In this document: piece after piece, positions 59,399-64,000 of the stretch | Position numbering within the stretch: the first letter of the stretch is position 1 | Layout of the letters: each line of letters begins with the position of its first letter | NCBI RefSeq assembly: GCF_900172315.1 | Contig: NZ_FWFV01000001.1 | Coordinates: 186,001 to 250,000 of the forward strand | Direction: 5' to 3' | Origin: Palleronia marisminoris | Lineage (GTDB): Bacteria; Pseudomonadota; Alphaproteobacteria; Rhodobacterales; Rhodobacteraceae | Length of the DNA stretch: 64,000 nt | Translations under genes and position numbers: made by a program | Notes under the pieces: model-generated | What the model was told of the DNA's origin: nothing | The model's input: only the letters and a program-made list of their open reading frames with translations | Database searches by the model: none

Positions 59399-60829
59399 AT
59401 GAAGCACTTTCCCGTCTTCCTCGATCTCGAGGGTCGCCGCGTCGTAGTGGCGGGCGGGGGCGAGGCTGCGCTGGCCAAGCTCCGCCTGCTGCTCAAGACG
59501 CAGGCGCACCTGACCGTATTCGCCGCCGACCCCGCGCCCGAGATCGCCGCCTGGGCGACCGAGGGCCGCCTGCGCCTCGTCCGCCGCCGCGCCCAGCCCG
59601 GCGACGCCATGTGCGCCGCGCTGTTCTACGCCGCGAACGACGACGATGCCGAGGATTCCCGCGTCGCGAAACTTGCCCGCGCCGACGGCGCGCTGGTCAA
59701 CATGGTCGACAACCTGCAGGGCTCGCAATTCATCACGCCCGCCATCGTCGACCGCGACCCGGTAACCGTCGCTATCGGCACCGAAGGCGCCGCCCCCGTC
59801 CTCGCCCGCACCATCAAGCGCGAGCTGGAAGAGCGTCTGCCCACGGTCCTCGGCCCCCTCGCCCGGATCGGCAAGACCTTCCGCCACATGGCCGACGCGC
59901 TGCCGATGGGCCGCGCCCGCCGCGACTTCTGGGCGGACTATTACGACCGCGACGGCCCCCGCGCCCATGCCCAGGGCGGCGAGACGGTCGTGCGCGCCAC
60001 GCTCGACCGCCTGCTGGGCGACCACCTCGCCCGCACCTCCCGCCCCGGCCACGTCGCCTTCGTCGGCGCCGGCCCCGGCGATCCCGAGCTTCTGACGATG
60101 AAGGCCCGCCGCGCGCTCGATGCCGCCGACGTGGTGATCTACGACCGGCTGGTGACGCCCGCGATCCTTGAACTCGCCCGGCGCGAGGCGCTGATGATCG
60201 ACGTCGGCAAGGAAGGCTTCGGCCGCCACACGCCCCAGGACGAGATCAACGCCCATATCGTGCGCCATGTCGCGGATGGCGCGCAGGTCGTGCGCCTCAA
60301 GTCCGGCGACCCGACCATCTATGGTCGTCTCGATGAAGAGGTCGAGGCCGTCGAGGCAGCGCACTTGTCGTGGTCCGTCGTGCCCGGCATCACCGCCGCC
60401 TCGGCCTCGGTCGCCTCGATCGGGCAGAGCCTGACCCGCCGCGGCCGCAACGCCAGCGTCCGTTTCCTTACGGGGCACGACATGAAGGGCTTCGCCGATC
60501 ACGACTGGGCGCAGCTTGCAAAACCGAACGAGGTCGCCGCGATCTACATGGGCAAGCGCGCCGCGCGCTTCATCCAGGGGCGCCTCCTGATGCACGGCGC
60601 CGACCCGGCAACGCCCGTCACCGTGATCGAGAACGCCTCGCGCCCCGACGAGCGGGTGCTGGCCACGACCCTGTCGAACCTCGAGCCCAAGCTGACCGAA
60701 GCCGGGCTGACCGGACCCGCCCTCGTCCTGTTTGGCTTGGCGCCCCGTTCGAGTCATACGATCCGCGAGTCGCACACAAGTCCTGCGGACGTCTCACAGC
60801 CCGAAACCGCCCTTCAGGAGGCCTTCTGA
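59399..60829 (+). CDS. cysG: Siroheme synthase CysG (trifunctional)
   Basis: A 476-residue two-module enzyme that makes siroheme for the sulfite reductase downstream. The N-terminal SirC/Met8 module (about 1-200) has the NAD-binding loop VVAGGGEAALAK and NMVDN with the catalytic Asp. The C-terminal SUMT (CobA) module (about 217-460) has VGAGPGDPELLTMKA, YDRLVTP, RLKSGDP and VVPGITAASA. The length is normal with a short polar tail. Its TGA shares one base with the ATG of the next gene (TGATG), so translation is coupled. Confidence 0.94.
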   Translation: MKHFPVFLDLEGRRVVVAGGGEAALAKLRLLLKTQAHLTVFAADPAPEIAAWATEGRLRLVRRRAQPGDAMCAALFYAANDDDAEDSRVAKLARADGALVNMVDNLQGSQFITPAIVDRDPVTVAIGTEGAAPVLARTIKRELEERLPTVLGPLARIGKTFRHMADALPMGRARRDFWADYYDRDGPRAHAQGGETVVRATLDRLLGDHLARTSRPGHVAFVGAGPGDPELLTMKARRALDAADVVIYDRLVTPAILELARREALMIDVGKEGFGRHTPQDEINAHIVRHVADGAQVVRLKSGDPTIYGRLDEEVEAVEAAHLSWSVVPGITAASASVASIGQSLTRRGRNASVRFLTGHDMKGFADHDWAQLAKPNEVAAIYMGKRAARFIQGRLLMHGADPATPVTVIENASRPDERVLATTLSNLEPKLTEAGLTGPALVLFGLAPRSSHTIRESHTSPADVSQPETALQEAF

Positions 60830-61128
60830 TGCCCCGCGCCTTCACACCGAAAGTCATCACCGCCAACCGGCTTCTCGAGGGCGACGCCGTCTGGCTGACC
60901 GCCGACGACCGCTGGTCGCCCAACATGTCCGAGGCCGAGTTGATCGAGGACGAAGCCGTGGCGCAGGACCGCCTGATCCACGCGCAAAGCCAGCCGGATC
61001 ATGTCGTCGGCGCCTATCTTGCAGACGCGAAGGCGGGCGAGAACGGCCCCGAACCCACCCACTTCCGTGAGACGTTCCGCACCCGCGGCCCGTCGAATTA
61101 TCCCCACGGCAAGCAGGCAGAGATTTGA
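60829..61128 (+). CDS. DUF2849 protein of the sulfate-assimilation operon
   Basis: A 99-residue protein (PRAFTPKVITANRLLEGDAVWL at the start, SNYPHGKQAEI at the end) of the DUF2849 group, which I know as a constant neighbour of cysG and cysI in alphaproteobacteria. No enzymatic motif, membrane segment or cysteine is present. A structural or electron-transfer accessory role for the siroheme reductase is plausible but unproven. It starts inside the cysG stop and ends three bases before the reductase gene. Confidence 0.82.
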   Translation: MPRAFTPKVITANRLLEGDAVWLTADDRWSPNMSEAELIEDEAVAQDRLIHAQSQPDHVVGAYLADAKAGENGPEPTHFRETFRTRGPSNYPHGKQAEI

Positions 61129-61131
61129 ATC

Positions 61132-62799
61132 ATGTATAAGTACAACGACTTCGACGAAGCCTTCGTGCGCGAGCGCGTCAGCCAGTTCCGCGCCCAGGTC
61201 GAGCGCCGGATCGACGGCAGCCTGACCGAGGACGAGTTCAAGCCCCTGCGCCTGATGAACGGCCTCTACCTGCAGCTCCACGCCTACATGCTGCGGGTGG
61301 CGATCCCTTACGGCACGCTTTCCAGCCGGCAGATGCGGCAGCTGGGCATGATCGCCTCCCGGTGGGACAATGGCTACGGCCACTTCACCACGCGCCAGAA
61401 CATCCAGTACAACTGGCCCAAGCTGAAGGACGTGCCCGACATCCTAGAGGCGCTCGCCGATGTCGAGATGCACGCGATCCAGACCTCCGGCAACACGATC
61501 CGCAACGTGACCTCGGACCATTTCGCCGGTGCCGCGCAGGATGAGATCCGCGATCCCCGGCCCTATGCCGAGCTGCTGCGCCAATGGTCCACCGACCATG
61601 CCGAGTTCCAGTTCCTGCCGCGCAAGTTCAAGATCGCTATTACCGGCGCCACCCATGACCGCGCCGTTATCCGGTCGCACGACATCGGCATCCAGATCGT
61701 CGAGAGAGACGGCGAGATCGGCTTCCAGGTCCTCGCCGGCGGCGGTCTTGGCCGGACGCCGATGATCGGCCAGGTGGTGCGCGAGTTCATTCCCGAGGCC
61801 GACCTTCTGCCATATTGCGAGGCCATCGTCAGCGTCTACAACCTGCTCGGTCGCCGCGACAACAAGTACAAGGCGCGCCTCAAGATCACCGTGCACGAGA
61901 CCGGGATCGAAGAGATCCGGCGCATGGTCGAAGAACGCTTTGCCGAGATCCGACCGCACTTCACGGGCGTCGACCAGCAGATCCTTGGCGAGATCCAGTC
62001 GCATTTTGCTCCGCCGGCCTACAAGGATTCCGACCTGTCCGCGTATCAGGCGGCCTATGACGACGACCCCGTCTTCCGCGCCTGGGTGGACACCAACGTC
62101 GAGCTGCACAAGCGCGACGACCACGGGATCGTGTCGATCTCGCTGAAGAAGCCGGGCGCGACGCCGGGCGACGCCACGGCGCACCAGATGGAGGTCATGG
62201 CAAACCTTGCCGAGACCTACGCCTATGACGAGCTGCGCATCAGCCATGAGCAGAACGTCATCCTGCCCCACGTGAACCGCGCCGACCTGCCCGCGATCCA
62301 CGCGGCGCTGAAGGAGGCCGACCTCGCCGCCGCAAATATCGGACTGGTCAGCGACATCATCGCCTGCCCCGGAATGGATTACTGCGCGCTGGCCACGGCC
62401 CGCTCGATCCCCGTCGCGCAGGAGATCGCGACCCGCTTCGAAGAGCTGAAGCTCGCCCACGAGATCGGGCCGATGAAGATCAAGATCTCGGGCTGCATCA
62501 ACGCCTGCGGCCACCACCATGTGGGCCATATCGGGATTCTCGGCCTCGACCGGGCGGGCGTCGAGAACTACCAGATCACGCTCGGCGGCGACGGCTCCGA
62601 GGACGCGGCCATCGGCACGCGCACCGGCCCGGGCTTCGCCTATGACGAGATCGTCCCGGCGATCGAGCGCATCATGCTGAAGTATCTCGACCTGCGCGAA
62701 GACGAGGGCGAGACTTTCCTGCAGGCCTATCGCCGGGTCGGCATGGAGCCGTTCAAGGAAGCGCTCTACCCCGAGAAGGCCAAGCAAAATGCGGCGTGA
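61132..62799 (+). CDS. cysI: Siroheme-[4Fe-4S] sulfite reductase (nitrite/sulfite reductase family)
   Basis: A 555-residue reductase taking sulfite to sulfide with six electrons. The cluster and siroheme cysteines are in the late motifs ACPGMDYC and SGCINACGHH, and both ferredoxin-like halves are present (RWDNGYGHFTTRQNIQYNW and YAYDELRISHEQNVILPHV). Length fits the ferredoxin-type enzyme rather than the flavoprotein-linked E. coli CysI. Nitrite is a possible alternative substrate, but flanking cysG, cysH and DUF934 genes point to sulfite. It overlaps cysH by 11 bases. Confidence 0.92.
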   Translation: MYKYNDFDEAFVRERVSQFRAQVERRIDGSLTEDEFKPLRLMNGLYLQLHAYMLRVAIPYGTLSSRQMRQLGMIASRWDNGYGHFTTRQNIQYNWPKLKDVPDILEALADVEMHAIQTSGNTIRNVTSDHFAGAAQDEIRDPRPYAELLRQWSTDHAEFQFLPRKFKIAITGATHDRAVIRSHDIGIQIVERDGEIGFQVLAGGGLGRTPMIGQVVREFIPEADLLPYCEAIVSVYNLLGRRDNKYKARLKITVHETGIEEIRRMVEERFAEIRPHFTGVDQQILGEIQSHFAPPAYKDSDLSAYQAAYDDDPVFRAWVDTNVELHKRDDHGIVSISLKKPGATPGDATAHQMEVMANLAETYAYDELRISHEQNVILPHVNRADLPAIHAALKEADLAAANIGLVSDIIACPGMDYCALATARSIPVAQEIATRFEELKLAHEIGPMKIKISGCINACGHHHVGHIGILGLDRAGVENYQITLGGDGSEDAAIGTRTGPGFAYDEIVPAIERIMLKYLDLREDEGETFLQAYRRVGMEPFKEALYPEKAKQNAA

Positions 62800-63541
62800 G
62801 GCGTTCGACATTCCGGTCGCAAGCCGCGTCGCGGAACTGAACAAACGATACGCGCACCATGCCGCGATCGATGTTCTGCGACACGCGCTGAAGGACCGGG
62901 ACGTCGGGAAGGTGGCGATGGTCTCGTCCTTCGGGGCCGAGTCCGTAGCCCTTCTGCACCTCGTGGCGGTCGTGAACCCGAACACGCCGGTCCTGTTCCT
63001 CGACACCGAGATGCTGTTCCGCGAGACGCTGGACTACCAGCACACCGTGGCGAAGAAGCTCGGCCTCACCGATGTGCGCGTCCTGCACCCCGATCTGGAC
63101 GATGTCGCGCGGCTGGACCCCGACGGGCAGCTCAACGTCACCGACCCGGACACCTGCTGCAACTTCCGCAAGACGGTGCCCCTCGCCCGCGCTCTCGGCG
63201 GGTTCGACGCCTGGATCACGGGGCGGAAGAAATACCAAGGCGGTGCGCGCACGGAGCTCGACTTCTTCGAGGAAGAGGCCGGGACCGGCCGCATCAAGAT
63301 CAATCCGCTGGTCCACTGGCAGCGCGACGATACGCGCGACTACATGGACAACAACAAGCTGCCCAAGCACCCGTTGGTCAGCCAGGGATACCCCTCGATC
63401 GGGTGCGCACCTTGCACCTCGAAGGTGAACCCCGGCGAGGACGAGCGCGCCGGCCGGTGGCGCGGGCAGGACAAGGAAGAATGCGGCATCCATTTCGTCG
63501 ACGGCAAGATGGTCCGCATCAAGAAGGAGGACGCGGCATGA
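62789..63541 (+). CDS. cysH: Adenylylsulfate (APS) reductase, FeS type
   Basis: A 250-residue thioredoxin-dependent reductase. The cluster cysteines CC (TCCNFRK) and CxxC (GCAPC), which bind a [4Fe-4S] centre and mark APS rather than PAPS reductase, are present, as is the catalytic Cys232 in ECGIH. The PP-loop-like N-terminal motif is VSSFGAESVALLHL. It reduces APS to sulfite for the reductase encoded upstream, whose 3' end it overlaps. Its own stop overlaps the next start (ATGA). Confidence 0.94.
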   Translation: MRREAFDIPVASRVAELNKRYAHHAAIDVLRHALKDRDVGKVAMVSSFGAESVALLHLVAVVNPNTPVLFLDTEMLFRETLDYQHTVAKKLGLTDVRVLHPDLDDVARLDPDGQLNVTDPDTCCNFRKTVPLARALGGFDAWITGRKKYQGGARTELDFFEEEAGTGRIKINPLVHWQRDDTRDYMDNNKLPKHPLVSQGYPSIGCAPCTSKVNPGEDERAGRWRGQDKEECGIHFVDGKMVRIKKEDAA

Positions 63542-63957
63542 GCGTCATCGTCACCGACGAAGGTTTCCGCGACGACGACTGGCAGGCGGGCTATACCGCG
63601 CTGCAGGACCACCCCAGCGACGAGGCCGGCCGCGGCCTGGCGCTGGACGTGACGTCCGATACCGACCCGACGCAGCTCGAGGGCAAGCTGGGCGGCGTGG
63701 CGATGATCCGCGTCGATTTCCCCAGCTTCTCGGACGGGCGCGGCTTCACGATCGCCCGTCAGCTGCGCCGCCAGGGCTATGACGGCCGCCTGCGCGCCAA
63801 GGGGCATCTCATCGCCGACCAGTACGCGATGGCCCGCCGGTCGGGGTTCGATGAAGTCGAGATCAGCGAAGACCTCGCCGCCCGCCAGCCCGAAGACCAG
63901 TGGCAGCGCCGCGCCGCATGGCAGGCCCACGACTACCAGAGCCGTCTGCGCGGCTGA
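63538..63957 (+). CDS. DUF934 protein of the sulfate-assimilation operon
   Basis: A 139-residue soluble protein (VIVTDEGFRDDDWQAGY at the start, RVDFPSFSDGRGFTIARQLR in the middle) of the DUF934 family, regularly encoded after cysI and cysH and annotated as an oxidoreductase-like accessory of sulfite reduction. No cofactor motif is evident. The start overlaps the cysH stop. The operon probably continues past the window edge, since only 43 bp follow. Confidence 0.85.
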   Translation: MSVIVTDEGFRDDDWQAGYTALQDHPSDEAGRGLALDVTSDTDPTQLEGKLGGVAMIRVDFPSFSDGRGFTIARQLRRQGYDGRLRAKGHLIADQYAMARRSGFDEVEISEDLAARQPEDQWQRRAAWQAHDYQSRLRG

Positions 63958-64000
63958 ACGCCGCCTTTCGCCGCCAGATATCCCCCTGTAAGAGAGGGCC

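Overview
The window is high-GC DNA in densely packed operons with 4-base start/stop overlaps. It looks like a chromosomal segment of an alphaproteobacterium of the Rhodobacteraceae (roseobacter lineage). The gene content fits this: a SmoEFGK-SmoS-MtlK polyol operon in the order known from Rhodobacter sphaeroides, GapR, a FeS-type APS reductase cluster with CysG, DUF2849, CysI, CysH and DUF934, an ScfR/RamB-type regulator, and parts of the split cobalamin methionine synthase of Rhodobacterales. I see no insertion sequences, phage, plasmid functions or CRISPR arrays. About 57 protein genes and two tRNAs can be supported. This is read from sequence only; no database search was run.

Layout. 1-7.9 kb: iron uptake, with the end of an ABC exporter, a FecE-FecCD-FecCD-FecB-FhuF importer operon, a convergent TonB-dependent siderophore receptor and an AraC regulator. 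8.1-11.1 kb: a sugar-type (CUT1) ABC operon (SBP, two permeases) with no ATPase of its own. 11.4-17.7 kb: signalling, with a CHASE4-GGDEF cyclase, a GluR0-like ligand-gated K+ channel and a MASE1-PAS-PAS-GGDEF-EAL protein. 17.8-22.4 kb: a tiny acidic lipoprotein, a secreted alpha/beta hydrolase, a secreted muramidase-like protein, RlmE and a Ppx/GppA phosphatase. 22.6-26.6 kb: a methyl-transfer operon (small 'virulence factor' protein, HAD hydrolase, methyltetrahydrofolate:corrinoid methyltransferase, RamA-like activator), then tRNA-Gly(CCC).

26.8-34.4 kb: a LacI repressor and the sorbitol/mannitol operon, with matching operators in front of both. 34.5-42.8 kb: a lone pcaB-like lyase, divergent from a second CUT1 operon headed by a small leader ORF and an 840-aa protein of unknown, probably carbohydrate-active, function. 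42.8-45.7 kb: a response regulator, tRNA-Thr(TGT), GapR, small proteins and a FliM/FliN-like protein. 45.8-50.5 kb: an SLC5-histidine kinase, a small membrane protein, a receiver-only regulator and an ScfR/RamB-like regulator. 50.7-58.0 kb: a five-gene branched-chain-amino-acid-type ABC importer in one operon with acetyl-CoA synthetase. 58.1-64.0 kb: a PRC-barrel protein, an unknown protein, an Lrp regulator and the assimilatory sulfate reduction operon.

How it fits together. The most interesting block is 45.8-58.0 kb. A transporter-like sensor kinase, a short-chain-acyl-type regulator, a large palindrome in the divergent promoter, a complete ABC importer and acs are adjacent and appear co-regulated. 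This suggests a dedicated high-affinity uptake-and-activation system for acetate or another short carboxylate. Other points of note are the GluR0-like channel beside two c-di-GMP enzymes, a perfect bidirectional hairpin whose 4-base loop is exactly the shared stop codons of two convergent genes (20478-20499), and the unknown 840-aa protein with its own sugar importer.
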